Shown: positions 46,995 through 56,666, numbered from the stretch's first letter. The stretch: 64,000 nucleotides of DNA from Kineobactrum sediminis (GCF_002868715.1 NZ_PKLZ01000003.1:186001-250000); one strand, 5' to 3'. A program made the numbers and translations. Notes: generated by a model not told the origin, from the sequence alone.

Positions 46995-49340
46995 TCAGAA
47001 GTTTTTGCGCAGGGTAATGCCCCAGGTGGCAGGTTCGTTGAAATACGCGACCAGGCGCCCATCCTGGGCAACGCCATCGGCGATAGTGTTGGTGTAATCC
47101 TCGTCCAGCACATTGCGGCCCCAGATCGTGAGCTCCGCATCCATGTTTTCAAAAATCAGTCCCGCACGCAGGTTCAGGATCTCATAGGCGTCTGCGAGTT
47201 TGGCGGGGTCGTTGTTAACATCAGTCATCCGCTCACCGGTGTAAATGTATTCGCCAAACAGGTAGCCGCTGATGTCGGAGCTGAGGGCGAAGTGCTTGCG
47301 GGCAGAGGTGACCACTACGTTTTCCGGATTGCCCGACAACAGTCCGCCGCTACGATCACAGGAGCCGTCACCGTTGGCCTGTGGGTCGGGCTGGTTGGTG
47401 TGCCAGGGTGTGCTGATCCAGCAGTCGCCGGCTTCGAAATCCGCGTACTCGCCGTCGTTGTAGGCATAGGCCAGGGTCAGGGTGAGGCCCTCGGCGGGTT
47501 GCCAGGTGACGTCGACCTCGCCACCCCGTGTTTCGGCCACCCCGGCATTTTGCAGCGCAAAGCCGGTGCCCTGGAAGGACACCGTCTGCAGGTCGTCGGT
47601 ATCGGTGGCGTGCAGCGCCAGGTTGACCCGCAGGGCCTGTTCCGGGAACTCCGCCTTCAGGCCCAGTTCAAAGGAGTCCGAGGTTTCGGCATCAAAGGCC
47701 ACCGGCAGGATCGTATCGATCCGGTCGGTGTTGATGCCACCCGCCTTGTAGCCGGTGCCATAGGATCCATAGACCATGACATCGTCATTAAGGAACCAGC
47801 TGAGTTTGACGGTGCCGGTAATCCGGTCGTCATCAATGGTTTCGTCAACATCGGCGCGCGGTGCCAGCGGCGGGAACAGCCAGAAGCCCCAGCCCGGGGT
47901 GCCAATAGCCCCCGGCACAGCGGAGGCATCCTCTGTGAAGACATTGGTCATGTCCTTGTCTTCCTGGGTCCAGCGCAGGCCGGCCGTCAATACCAGCGCG
48001 TCGCTCAGGTTGTAGTCAAACTGGCCGTACAGGGCATAGGTGCTGTGATCCTGGGCCGCGACGTTACGCGATCCGGTACCCGCAGGGAAGGCTGAAACCG
48101 CCAGGACAGGAGGCAGGCCCACAAGTACACCGGTATCGGCGCCGACAATGGTATCGACGGTGGAATCCAGTTCCTGTTCAAAATAATACACGCCGGCAAC
48201 CCAGGCGAGCCGGTCGCTTTCATTGCTCAGCCTGAGCTCCTGGGAGAACTGTTCCTGGCTCGCGTAATTGGTGCGGATCAATGCGTCGATGTTGTGAAAG
48301 TCGGCGTCGATCTTGTCGAAGGAGTCAAAGGTGCGGTAGGCGCTGATGCTGGTGACCAAAAAGGCTTCTGCCTGCCAGTCGAGCTGCACCGAGATGCCGC
48401 GGTCCTCGTTGCTGGATTCCGGCAGGAAGCTGGCACCCACGATGCCGTCAAAAAACCGGTCCTGGTCGATAACGGTGCCCCCCAGATCCAGTACCCTCTG
48501 GTCAGAGCCGCGTTTTTCATTCGCATCGGCAGGCAGCCCCTGGGCCACCAGGTTGTTCTTGTAGCTACCCGCCGCGCAGCAGGTTTCGTCCACTTCCGAA
48601 TGGTCCACAATCACGTGTACGGAGAGATCATCGGTGGGCGTGTAGAGGGCCTGGAGGCGCACGCCCCAGCGATCCCGGTCATCCACCAGGTCTTCGCCAA
48701 TGTCGATGACATCGATATAACCGTCGCGCTCCTGGTAAAAACCGGTAGCCCGGAAGGCCAGCTCGTTATCAATGGCGCTGAAGGATTTGGCGCCCTGCAG
48801 GGAGAGCAGGTTCAGGTCACCGCCGCTTGCCTCCAGGAACCCGGTACCCTCGTGGTCAGGTTTGACGCTGTTCATGGACACGGCGCCGGAGGGCGTGTTG
48901 CGGCCGAACAGGGTGCCCTGGGGACCCCTTAGAACCTCAATGGAGGCGATATCCACCAGATTGTTGATCATGGAGCTCTGTCGCGCCCGGTAAACACCGT
49001 CCACGTACAGGCCCACCGAAGACTCCAGGCCGAAGTTCTGGCCGCTGGTGAATACACCGCGGATACTGAAGCTGGAAGTGGTCGAGGTCTGGGTTTTGCC
49101 AACAATCAGGGCGGGGTCGTTATTGGCCAGTTCGAACATGTCGCGAACGCCGGTTTTCTGCAGCATCTCGTTGCTGAAAGCGGTCACCGCGATAGGTACA
49201 TCCTGGAGACTTTGTTCCCGCTTTTGTGCGGTAACAATGATCTCCTCAAGCATCTGTGCAGCGGCGTTCAAACTGCCGCCGGCAAGTGCCATGCAGACCA
49301 GTGAAGCCGCAAATTTTTTATGAAACGGAGCGTTACCCAT
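46995..49340 (-). CDS. TonB-dependent outer-membrane receptor
   Basis: The 781-residue receptor has a signal peptide (FAASLVCMALAGGSLNAAA), TonB-box-like EEIIVTAQK, plug motifs (SIRGVFTSGQ, IEVLRGPQGTLFGRNTPSGAV) and a barrel ending in GITLRKNF with terminal Phe. It is distinct from the receptor at 19 kb. Substrate is not readable; it belongs to the large Pseudomonas/Caulobacter-type group often tied to carbon compounds rather than siderophores. GGGG about 8 bases upstream supports the ATG at 49340. It has its own terminator, so it is a single-gene unit. The 145-base upstream gap has a 10-bp palindrome GGAATATTCC (49468-49477) but no clear promoter. Confidence 0.93.
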   Translation of the reverse strand: MGNAPFHKKFAASLVCMALAGGSLNAAAQMLEEIIVTAQKREQSLQDVPIAVTAFSNEMLQKTGVRDMFELANNDPALIVGKTQTSTTSSFSIRGVFTSGQNFGLESSVGLYVDGVYRARQSSMINNLVDIASIEVLRGPQGTLFGRNTPSGAVSMNSVKPDHEGTGFLEASGGDLNLLSLQGAKSFSAIDNELAFRATGFYQERDGYIDVIDIGEDLVDDRDRWGVRLQALYTPTDDLSVHVIVDHSEVDETCCAAGSYKNNLVAQGLPADANEKRGSDQRVLDLGGTVIDQDRFFDGIVGASFLPESSNEDRGISVQLDWQAEAFLVTSISAYRTFDSFDKIDADFHNIDALIRTNYASQEQFSQELRLSNESDRLAWVAGVYYFEQELDSTVDTIVGADTGVLVGLPPVLAVSAFPAGTGSRNVAAQDHSTYALYGQFDYNLSDALVLTAGLRWTQEDKDMTNVFTEDASAVPGAIGTPGWGFWLFPPLAPRADVDETIDDDRITGTVKLSWFLNDDVMVYGSYGTGYKAGGINTDRIDTILPVAFDAETSDSFELGLKAEFPEQALRVNLALHATDTDDLQTVSFQGTGFALQNAGVAETRGGEVDVTWQPAEGLTLTLAYAYNDGEYADFEAGDCWISTPWHTNQPDPQANGDGSCDRSGGLLSGNPENVVVTSARKHFALSSDISGYLFGEYIYTGERMTDVNNDPAKLADAYEILNLRAGLIFENMDAELTIWGRNVLDEDYTNTIADGVAQDGRLVAYFNEPATWGITLRKNF

Positions 49341-49485
49341 GATGAAATCCCCTGCTTATTTTTTGAGTGGTGAAATTTAACATTCCAGGTGCCTGATGCG
49401 CTCCTGTTTAATGCGCCCCAGGACGTGAAAAATTAGCATTGATAATGTCGAATGTTTCTGGTTCTCCGGAATATTCCAAAAGCAC

Positions 49486-50727
49486 TCAAGTCCCGGCGAT
49501 AATGGCATCCAGGTCAACGTCGGTGCCGGCCAGCGTGTGGACGATGCACCTGAGCTGGTCCAGTGAGACCTTGCCACCCTTGGTGGCCAGCTGGCGGGCG
49601 ATGTCGTCAATGCCGGCCTTACCTGCCGTGGCTTTTCCCAGGGCGGCATCAAGCCGCTGCATGACAATAGCGGCGCGGGCCGTTACCGGGCCGGAGGAGC
49701 GGCTGACGAAGAGGGTTTCTGCTTCACGCGCCCAGCCTTTTTTCCAGGCCAGTGCCTCGCGGTAGCGGTGGTCGCTGACGGCGCCGCTGCGCCAGAGAAT
49801 ATTGGAGGCGTAGTATTCCGCCAGCCCCTCCACAATCCAGTCCGCATTTTTGCCGCCGCTGATGCCGGAGGCCACGTGTATCAGCTCGTGGATCAGGCTG
49901 CTGGTACGGTTGCCACTGATCAGTGGACGCTCGGCATGCATGAACAGCGAGCGGGTACCGGACAGCCCGCCACGCCACATCGGGTCACCCGCAGTGACTA
50001 CTAACAGTCGCTCCGGAAAATCGGGGAATATGGATTTCACCTCGGGCAGGGTCCAGGCCAGGAAGGCGAGGGTATCCTGCAGGCGATTACCCGGGCCGGC
50101 GGGTGCGGCGACGCGGACACTAACCCCGGCAATGCTGTCCTGGCGGCTGCTGATATCGCCCAGAATCAGCCAGCCCTTTGGCCTGGGCAGGCGCCTGCCG
50201 GGATCAATGATCCGGTAGTGATGCGCAGCGCCGGCAATATCCGGGTAAGGAGCGGCGGAGGACCAGGTTTGCGGCAGGGTGAATTCCAGGCTTGCTACTG
50301 CCTCCAGGTCGGCGGCGACCGTGGTGGCGATCGGCGGTATCAGTTTGTCGCTGCGCAGGATCGCCCAGTCCCCGGTGATCAGGGAATCGTAACGGCCGCT
50401 GGCCTTCTGTTCGTTGATGACGAACTGGTAGTGCAGACTGGCATTGGGGCCTTCGGGGCTCCATATGGCCTTGTCGCCCTCCAGGGTCAGTCCGGTTTCG
50501 CTATGGGGCCCAAGATGCCGCTCCGGATCCAGTTGCAGGACCAGCTTGCTTGGCAGGCGCTCTCCCCGCAGGCGTACTTCAACGTTGGCCATGCCCGTGT
50601 CGGGCTCTACCGTGGCCAGGTAGCGCAACTGATACTCGTCCGCACGCAGCGGAGCGGGCAGCAGTGAGAGTAACAGCACAAGTATCGCCGGCAGGGGTGT
50701 TCGCATGGGGTGAATCCGTGTGATCAT
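49486..50727 (-). CDS. Exported putative zinc metalloprotease (gluzincin, peptidase MA-like)
   Basis: The 413-residue protein has a signal peptide (PLPAILVLLLSLLPAPLRAD). A beta-rich N-terminal domain follows, then a zinc-protease signature HELIH (residues 280-284) and a downstream WIVEGLAEYYAS, where Glu300 would be the third zinc ligand. This pattern is that of M1/M61/peptidase-MA-like gluzincins. I do not recognise a characterised orthologue. GAGGT 7 bases before ATG 50727 sets the start, and this site lies at the edge of a dyad shared with the divergent Yip1 gene. Confidence 0.75.
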   Translation of the reverse strand: MITRIHPMRTPLPAILVLLLSLLPAPLRADEYQLRYLATVEPDTGMANVEVRLRGERLPSKLVLQLDPERHLGPHSETGLTLEGDKAIWSPEGPNASLHYQFVINEQKASGRYDSLITGDWAILRSDKLIPPIATTVAADLEAVASLEFTLPQTWSSAAPYPDIAGAAHHYRIIDPGRRLPRPKGWLILGDISSRQDSIAGVSVRVAAPAGPGNRLQDTLAFLAWTLPEVKSIFPDFPERLLVVTAGDPMWRGGLSGTRSLFMHAERPLISGNRTSSLIHELIHVASGISGGKNADWIVEGLAEYYASNILWRSGAVSDHRYREALAWKKGWAREAETLFVSRSSGPVTARAAIVMQRLDAALGKATAGKAGIDDIARQLATKGGKVSLDQLRCIVHTLAGTDVDLDAIIAGT

Positions 50728-50736
50728 GAACAGGAC

Positions 50737-50767
50737 CTCAGGATACCAGTGTTGATGCTATCCTGAG
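50737..50767. promoter_or_regulatory. 31-bp dyad in the protease/Yip1 divergent gap
   Basis: CTCAGGATA (50737-50745) and TATCCTGAG (50759-50767) are perfect inverted 9-mers with a 13-base spacer in a 67-base divergent gap. A TATAAG hexamer follows immediately (50768-50773). It could be a shared operator for both genes. As RNA it would form a hairpin in either leader and would overlap the protease ribosome site. Confidence 0.5.
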
Positions 50768-50794
50768 TATAAGAACTCATAATGGGGGTAGATC

Positions 50795-51484
50795 ATGAGC
50801 GAACAAACCACATTTGATATTCAGCAGGTGATCGCGCAGGCGAAGGCGGTCATAACGGATCCGCGGGGCTATTTCCAGACCATGCCCAAAACCGGTGGCT
50901 ATGCCAATCCGGTGATTTTTGTGGCGGTAATGGGAGCGTTAACAGGGCTGATCACCGCTGTATTGTCGTTCTTCGGCTCCGCCGCGGGTATGCTCGCTGC
51001 GGGCCTGGGTGCACTTATATTGATGCCCATTTTTGCGGTAATCGGTTCCTTTATCGGTGCGGCCATCCTGTTCGTGATCTGGAAACTGATGGGGTCCGGT
51101 GAGAACTACGAAACCGCCTACCGCTGCCAGTCCTCCGCCACTGCCATTTATCCTGTGGTTGCCCTGGTGGCCATCATTCCCTACGTCGGCAATATCATCA
51201 TGATCAGCTGGGGCGCATTCCTGATGATCGAAGCCAGTGTGTGGGTGCACGGACGCAAGCGCAGTGTCGCGCAGATTGTGTTTGGTATCCTGGCCGTACT
51301 GCTGATTCTGTCGAATGTCGCGAGTGAACGTGCTGCCCGGCAGATGGAGGCTCGCATGGATCAGGCCGGGCGTCAGTTCGACGGCATTGAAGACATGTCA
51401 CCTGAGGAAGCGGGGCGGAAAATGGGCGAGTTTTTCAAGGGGCTGGAAGAGGCCAACAAGGAAAGCGATACCGGGAAGGAATAG
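50795..51484 (+). CDS. Yip1-family membrane protein
   Basis: The 229-residue protein fits the Yip1/YIPF-like domain family of bacteria: an N-terminal cytoplasmic stretch with the QAKAVITDPRGYF motif, then about five hydrophobic helices (residues about 40-180) and a polar, acidic C-terminal tail (residues 180-229) likely forming a helix. No enzymatic role is known for the family. It is divergent from the exported metalloprotease and may share its control dyad. It converges on btuF with a 12-base gap. Confidence 0.82.
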   Translation: MSEQTTFDIQQVIAQAKAVITDPRGYFQTMPKTGGYANPVIFVAVMGALTGLITAVLSFFGSAAGMLAAGLGALILMPIFAVIGSFIGAAILFVIWKLMGSGENYETAYRCQSSATAIYPVVALVAIIPYVGNIIMISWGAFLMIEASVWVHGRKRSVAQIVFGILAVLLILSNVASERAARQMEARMDQAGRQFDGIEDMSPEEAGRKMGEFFKGLEEANKESDTGKE

Positions 51485-51496
51485 CCCGCTCGGTGG

Positions 51497-52372
51497 TCAG
51501 CGGAGGCTGTCCAGCCGCGCGCACAGGTCCTGGGCACCCTCCAGGATTCGTGCAGTGGGACGTTGCATGTGGTCCGGGTTGATTGCCACCAGGCCGTTGC
51601 CAATGACCGCACCGAGGGTTGGATAACGGTGCCAGTCACCCAGCCATGCCGGGGCCGCGGCACTCATGCCGCCGGCGACGATAACGTCCGGGTTGCGAGC
51701 CAGCACTGATTCCAGGTTGATTCTCGGTGCCAGGGTAGGCGCATCGGCGAAGATATTGCTACCGCCACAGAGACCGATTACCTGGCTGATCAGATGCTCA
51801 CCGTTGACCGTTTGCAATGGTTCGTGCCAGATCTGGTAAAACACGGAGAGTGGTCGTTTGTCCTGGAAGCGGGCGGCGAGTCTGCCGAACTCACGCTCCA
51901 GGCGTCGCGCTTCCGGTTCACTCCGGGCGGTAGTCCCCGCCAGTATTCCCAGCTTGCGGATACTGGCGGGAATGTCCGCCAGCTGTCGCAACTCGCTGAC
52001 AAAAACCGGAATCCCCAGCCGCTCCAGTTTTTGCAGTGCACCGGCACCGTTGCCGGAGCCCCACATGAGGATCAGGTCCGGCTGTGCGGCGATTATCTGC
52101 TCCAGGCTGAAGGCATTGTAGGAACCGACCAGAGGCAGGCCGCGGGCGGCCTCGGGAAAGTTGCTGTAGCTCACCACGCCGACCAGGCGGTTGCCGGCCC
52201 CGGCGCTGAACAGGTTTTCCACAATATGCGGCGCCAGCGCCACAATACGCCGGGCGGGCGCCTCCAGTTGTACGCTGCGCCCGAGAAAGTCCCTGACCAC
52301 TACCGGCTCGGCAAGCGCAGCGCTTGCAGGCCATAGTTGCAGTAACAGCAGCACCCATACTCTTATAGTCAC
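51497..52372 (-). CDS. btuF: Cobalamin ABC transporter, substrate-binding protein
   Basis: The 291-residue periplasmic protein has a signal peptide (VWVLLLLQLWPASAALA), then the helical-backbone binding-protein fold: RIVALAPHIVENLFSAGAG, LPLVGSYNAFSLEQIIAAQPDLIL, and VARNPD-like VLARNPDVIVAGG near the C-terminus. It delivers corrinoid to the BtuCD transporter. Its ATG overlaps the btuD stop by 4 bases. It is the last gene of the riboswitch-controlled operon. The similar heme-binding proteins (HmuT) are excluded mainly by context. Confidence 0.9.
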   Translation of the reverse strand: MTIRVWVLLLLQLWPASAALAEPVVVRDFLGRSVQLEAPARRIVALAPHIVENLFSAGAGNRLVGVVSYSNFPEAARGLPLVGSYNAFSLEQIIAAQPDLILMWGSGNGAGALQKLERLGIPVFVSELRQLADIPASIRKLGILAGTTARSEPEARRLEREFGRLAARFQDKRPLSVFYQIWHEPLQTVNGEHLISQVIGLCGGSNIFADAPTLAPRINLESVLARNPDVIVAGGMSAAAPAWLGDWHRYPTLGAVIGNGLVAINPDHMQRPTARILEGAQDLCARLDSLR

Positions 52373-53148
52373 AGTCCGATCACCAGGGGACGACCGCCAT
52401 GGGGATGTTCCTGTACCAGCACTTCGGCGTGGAACAATTCACGAAACAGGGTGGGTGTCAGTACCTCCGCGGGTGATCCGGTTGTCACCTGGCGGCCGTG
52501 GTCCAGCACTACCAAACGTCGGGCAACAGCCGCCGCCAGGTTAACATCGTGCACCACCAGCAACACGGCGCAGCCCCGCCCGGCGATGGCCGCTATGGCC
52601 GCAGCCACCTGCTGCTGATGGGCCAGGTCCAGGGCCGCCGTGGGTTCGTCCAGTAACAGCAGCTGCCCGCCGTGGCTGTGCTGCTCCCAGATCTGGGCAA
52701 ACACCCGGGCGAGCTGCACCCGCTGGCGCTCGCCGCCTGATAGCTGGGTATAAAGCCGATCGCGCAGGGTCACGGTGTCAGTGGCGGCCAACGCCTGCAG
52801 GGCAATCTCGCGATCTACCCTGGCGCCGGTGGCGTGGGGGGTACGTCCCAGCAAAACCACTTCCTCAACGGTATAGGGAAAGTTTAGCAGTGACAGCTGG
52901 GGCAGAAAGGCAAGGCGCGTGGCCAGCTGCGCTCGCGACCAGTCCGCAAGAGGCTGCCCGTCGAAGTTGATACTGCCCTGGCTGAGTGCGAAGTCACCGG
53001 CAATCAGTCGCAGCAGGCTGGATTTGCCGGCGCCATTGGGACCGATCAACGCGGTTATTTCGCCTGCGTCCAGTGCCAGGCTAATATCCTGCAGCACCGG
53101 CACGCCCCAGGGCATGGCACTGGCCGCGTCCACCCTCAGCAGCGTCAT
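52369..53148 (-). CDS. btuD: Cobalamin ABC transporter, ATP-binding protein
   Basis: The 259-residue ATPase has Walker A GPNGAGKSS, Q-loop FLPQLSLLNF, signature LSGGERQRVQLARV, Walker B LLLLDEPTAALD and the H-loop VHDVN. It powers import with the FecCD-type permease encoded upstream. Sequence alone resembles HmuV-type heme ATPases too; the operon with btuB, cobO and a cobalamin riboswitch points to B12. Both ends overlap neighbours by 4 bases (ATGA), showing tight coupling. Confidence 0.9.
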   Translation of the reverse strand: MTLLRVDAASAMPWGVPVLQDISLALDAGEITALIGPNGAGKSSLLRLIAGDFALSQGSINFDGQPLADWSRAQLATRLAFLPQLSLLNFPYTVEEVVLLGRTPHATGARVDREIALQALAATDTVTLRDRLYTQLSGGERQRVQLARVFAQIWEQHSHGGQLLLLDEPTAALDLAHQQQVAAAIAAIAGRGCAVLLVVHDVNLAAAVARRLVVLDHGRQVTTGSPAEVLTPTLFRELFHAEVLVQEHPHGGRPLVIGL

Positions 53149-54182
53149 GTCTGCATTCCGTAGTGGTGTCGCTGGCGCAGCAGGGAGACAAAAAACGGCA
53201 CCCCGATCAGGGCCGTTATGATGCCCACCGGTAACTCTGTGGGAGCCAGCACGACCCGCGACAGGGTATCGGCCACCACCAGCAGAATGGCTCCCGCCAG
53301 GGCGGAAGCGGGCAGCAGATAGCGGTGATCGGGGCCTATCGTCAAGCGTATCAGGTGAGGTATTACCAGGCCGACGAAGGCGATGGTGCCGACCAGCGCC
53401 ACCGAAGTTCCCACTCCCACCGCGACCCAGCCGATCAGGGCCAGTTTGGTGCGGTCGACATCGATGCCCAGGTAGCGGGCCTCGGACTCACCCAGTAACA
53501 GTGTGTTGAGCGCGGCTGCGTAGCGGGGCAGGGCAACCAGGACCGCGCCGCTGACGGTAACGGCCAGCCACAGTCTCGGCATGCTTGCACTATCCAGGCC
53601 GCCCATCTTCCACAGGCTGATGCGGCGCAGGTGTTCATTGTCCGCGAAAAACTCGAGCAGGCTGCCGACGGCGCCGGCCAGGGCGGTGATGGCGATCCCC
53701 GCCAAAAGCATGGTCGCTACCGAGGTGCCGTTACCGGAATTGGCGAGCCGATAGACCACCAGCACGGCCAGCATGCCGCCTGCAAACGCGCCGATGGAGA
53801 TCAGGGTGAGGCCGGTAAATCCCTGCAGCAGGCCACCGCCCATAACGATGATCAGCGAGGCCCCAAGAGAAGCGCCGGCGGTAACGCCTATCAGCGAAGG
53901 GTCTGCGAGTGGGTTGCGAAACAGGCCCTGCATGGCCGCACCACTCATGGCCAGGGTGGCCCCCATGATCGCGGCCAGCAAAACCCGCGGCAGACGGATT
54001 TGCTGCACGATCATGATTGCCTGATTTTCACCGTCACCCCATAGCGCCTGCAAGACCTGAATCGGACCCAGGCTGACAGCACCACTGCCCAGGCCGACCA
54101 GAACCACAATCGGTAACAGGGCGGCCAGCAGCCGGATCAGCCGGCCCGCGCGCTGCCGGCGCTTGGATACGCTAGTAATCAA
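53145..54182 (-). CDS. btuC: Cobalamin ABC transporter, FecCD-type permease
   Basis: The permease (345 residues from TTG 54182) has about 10 membrane spans with the family motifs LPRVLLAAIMGATLAMSGAAMQGLFRNPLADPSLIG (in part) and GAVSLGPIQVLQ at the N-terminus, and FVGLVIPHLIRL near residue 255. It forms the translocation path for corrinoid. The open frame extends far into cobO, but the family N-terminus begins near 54180. The only start there is TTG, overlapping the cobO stop by 11 bases with AAGGCG upstream. Confidence 0.88.
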   Translation of the reverse strand: MITSVSKRRQRAGRLIRLLAALLPIVVLVGLGSGAVSLGPIQVLQALWGDGENQAIMIVQQIRLPRVLLAAIMGATLAMSGAAMQGLFRNPLADPSLIGVTAGASLGASLIIVMGGGLLQGFTGLTLISIGAFAGGMLAVLVVYRLANSGNGTSVATMLLAGIAITALAGAVGSLLEFFADNEHLRRISLWKMGGLDSASMPRLWLAVTVSGAVLVALPRYAAALNTLLLGESEARYLGIDVDRTKLALIGWVAVGVGTSVALVGTIAFVGLVIPHLIRLTIGPDHRYLLPASALAGAILLVVADTLSRVVLAPTELPVGIITALIGVPFFVSLLRQRHHYGMQT

Positions 54183-54789
54183 CGCCGCGGCGCGCCTTGA
54201 TGCCCGCGTTATAGGCGTGCTTGATATCACGTACTTCGGACACCGTATCCATGATCTCCTGCAGGGCCGTACCGCCGCCACGGCCGGTAACGACCACGCT
54301 CTGCTCTTCCGGCCGCCCTGCCAACGCCGCCAGAACAGCGTCCTCCGGCAGGTAGTCAAAGGCCAGCATGTAGGTTAGTTCGTCGAGAACGACCAGGTGA
54401 TAGGTGGGGTCAGCCAGCATCGCACTGGCCCGTTCCCAGGTTCGCTGTGCCGCGGCAATATCGCCGCTGCGATCCTGGGTATCCCAGGTAAAACCGGTGC
54501 CCATCTGGTAGAACTCTACCTGCGGGCACTGTTCCCGGAGATAGATCTCTTCCCCGGACAGTTGCTCGCCCTTGATGAACTGGATAACGCCCACCTTGTA
54601 GCCGTAACCCAGTGCCCGCATCACCATACCGAAGGCGGAACTGGACTTGCCCTTGCCATTACCGGTGAGAAGGATGGCGACGCCGCGCTCAATATCTGCT
54701 GCATTAATACTCGCGTCCACACTGGCCTTTTGTTTTTCCATCGCCTTTTTGTGGCGGCTGTTTTTGCGATCGTCAGTATTGTCGGTCAT
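54172..54789 (-). CDS. cobO: Cob(I)yrinic acid a,c-diamide adenosyltransferase
   Basis: The 205-residue enzyme adenosylates cob(I)alamin or its precursors using ATP, making the coenzyme form. The P-loop GNGKGKSSSAFG (residues 43-54), the VGVIQFIKGE segment and VVLDELTYML (the DEL motif) are those of the CobA/CobO/BtuR family. Its place between btuB and the permease gene gives a transport-and-activation unit for scavenged B12. A lysine-rich N-terminal stretch precedes the core. Confidence 0.94.
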   Translation of the reverse strand: MTDNTDDRKNSRHKKAMEKQKASVDASINAADIERGVAILLTGNGKGKSSSAFGMVMRALGYGYKVGVIQFIKGEQLSGEEIYLREQCPQVEFYQMGTGFTWDTQDRSGDIAAAQRTWERASAMLADPTYHLVVLDELTYMLAFDYLPEDAVLAALAGRPEEQSVVVTGRGGGTALQEIMDTVSEVRDIKHAYNAGIKARRGVDY

Positions 54790-54803
54790 GGCTGGTTTCG
54801 CTC

Positions 54804-56666
54804 CTAAAATGCATAGCGCAAACCGGCATAGGCGGCGCGGGCACTGGTCTGGTAAGTGGGGATTTCTTCATAATTGCTGTTGAGCAGGTTTTCAACGCGG
54901 CCGTATAACTCCAGTTCAGGCAGCAACGCGTAGCGGATATTCATATCGACGACCTCGTAGTTGTCCACCGGACTGCCATCCGGGGAGCGTGCGTCCCGGG
55001 ACATGCGGGCGTTGAGCCCCAGTGACAGCTGGCCGCTGCTATGCTGCCACTGCAAGCCGATATTGGCCAGGTGGCGCGGCCGGTATACGCGGTAAGTGCC
55101 GGCTGCGGTGTCGGTGTCATTGTAGGTGTAGTTACCCTGCAGGCTGAGTTGTCGCGGCAGGGGTAGCTGCGCTATCAGTTCCACGCCCGAAGAGTCGCTG
55201 TCCCCGTCGCCCTGCAGGTAGCCCGAGAAGGCCTGCAGGTCAAAGAAGATCTCGTTTTCCACGCTTTGTGCAAAGTACACGGCTTCCAGCTGCAGCCCGT
55301 TACTGCCGTAAAACGCCACACCCAGGTCGTAGCCCTCACTGCGCTCTTCCCGCAGATTGGTGTCGGCGGCGGGCGCGCTGGCAAAAAAGCTGTTGTTATA
55401 GGCAATTTCATACAGGCTCGGGGCGCGGAAGCCGGTGCCCCAGCTGCCGCGGAACTTCAGCTCATCGGCACCCATGGGCACAATCCAGGCACCGCTCACA
55501 CGCCAGGTGTTATGGCGTCCGAAGTCATCGTTATCATCGTGGCGGGCACCGGCGGTGAAATACAGCTGCTCGCCCACGCTACCCTGGTATTCCAGGTAGT
55601 ACCCCTTCTGGTCGCGTTCGGTATCGAAGCTGCCATCGTCCAGTGTTGCCCGCTCAAGGTCTGCGCCGTAAACCAGTTGCAGGCTGTCACTCGGCGCGAA
55701 ACTGCCGATATAACTCAAGCGCGACAGTTCACCCTCGGTACCGAAGCCCGGGCGGCCCTCGGTAAACAGCTGGCGCTCGGTCTCACTTCTACTGAAGGCC
55801 AGCTCCTGTTGCAGTTGCTCGCCCTGCCAGCTCATGGCGCCGCGCCAGGCCTGCTGCTGGTAATTGTCACTGCAGAGATTGCTGGGGGCAAAGGTATCGC
55901 TTGTGAAGCAGCCGTCGTACTGACTGTTGCCCTCGGCATCACGGGCAACCAGTTCCAGCCGTAATTGTTCATTAATGTTCCAGCCCGCACGACCGTGCAC
56001 GGTGGTATTGTCGTAGCCGTCTTTATCGGCGGGGTTGGTATCCGTGGTGCGGGCGTTATAGCCGTCGGTGCTGAAATCGGTGAGTGCCAGACTGCCGTCG
56101 ACCTGATCATTACCCGCGGCAATGTTGGCGCTGAGCTGGCGGCTACCATAGCGGCCCGCTTCGGCGCTGATGTCACCCTGTACTCCGGCTTGTGGTGCCC
56201 GGGTACTGATATTGACCACGCCGCCGGCGTCGGCACCGTACATCATGCCCTGGGGGCCGCGCAGGATTTCCACCCGTTGCACCCCGGCACTGAGCAGTTG
56301 TTCGAAGCGGGGGCCGTGTTGCGGCGCGGTGGTATCGGACACGTCAATACCATCGATCAGCAGCAGGGTGCGGTAGCCTTCTTCCCCGCGAATGCGCAGG
56401 GAGGACACCTTGCCGCTGCCACCGGTATTGGTGACTGCGACGCCGGGCTGCGTGCGCAGTACGTCCTGCAGGGAGTTAAAGCCCAGGGCGCGGATATCGG
56501 CAAGTTCCACTACCGAGATCGAGGTGCCGACCTCTCGCAGCGGCATGGGTATCCGCGACGAACTGATAACGATTTCTTCCAGGGGTGTGGGCGTTTGGCT
56601 ACCGGCATAGGCTGGCAGCGTGGTAAGCAGCGCCAGGGCGCCGAGTGCGATTGGTGTTGTTTTCAT
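54804..56666 (-). CDS. btuB: TonB-dependent vitamin B12 receptor
   Basis: The 620-residue receptor has a signal peptide (PIALGALALLTTLPAYA), a TonB box-like PLEEIVIS, plug motifs (SLRIRGEEGYRTLLLIDGID, VEILRGPQGMMYGADAGGVVNI) and a barrel ending in YAGLRYAF. The compact size matches BtuB (about 600 residues). ATG 56666 is preceded by GAGG and gives a proper signal peptide; the open frame upstream crosses the riboswitch region. A cobalamin riboswitch lies directly upstream on the same strand. Confidence 0.94.
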   Translation of the reverse strand: MKTTPIALGALALLTTLPAYAGSQTPTPLEEIVISSSRIPMPLREVGTSISVVELADIRALGFNSLQDVLRTQPGVAVTNTGGSGKVSSLRIRGEEGYRTLLLIDGIDVSDTTAPQHGPRFEQLLSAGVQRVEILRGPQGMMYGADAGGVVNISTRAPQAGVQGDISAEAGRYGSRQLSANIAAGNDQVDGSLALTDFSTDGYNARTTDTNPADKDGYDNTTVHGRAGWNINEQLRLELVARDAEGNSQYDGCFTSDTFAPSNLCSDNYQQQAWRGAMSWQGEQLQQELAFSRSETERQLFTEGRPGFGTEGELSRLSYIGSFAPSDSLQLVYGADLERATLDDGSFDTERDQKGYYLEYQGSVGEQLYFTAGARHDDNDDFGRHNTWRVSGAWIVPMGADELKFRGSWGTGFRAPSLYEIAYNNSFFASAPAADTNLREERSEGYDLGVAFYGSNGLQLEAVYFAQSVENEIFFDLQAFSGYLQGDGDSDSSGVELIAQLPLPRQLSLQGNYTYNDTDTAAGTYRVYRPRHLANIGLQWQHSSGQLSLGLNARMSRDARSPDGSPVDNYEVVDMNIRYALLPELELYGRVENLLNSNYEEIPTYQTSARAAYAGLRYAF

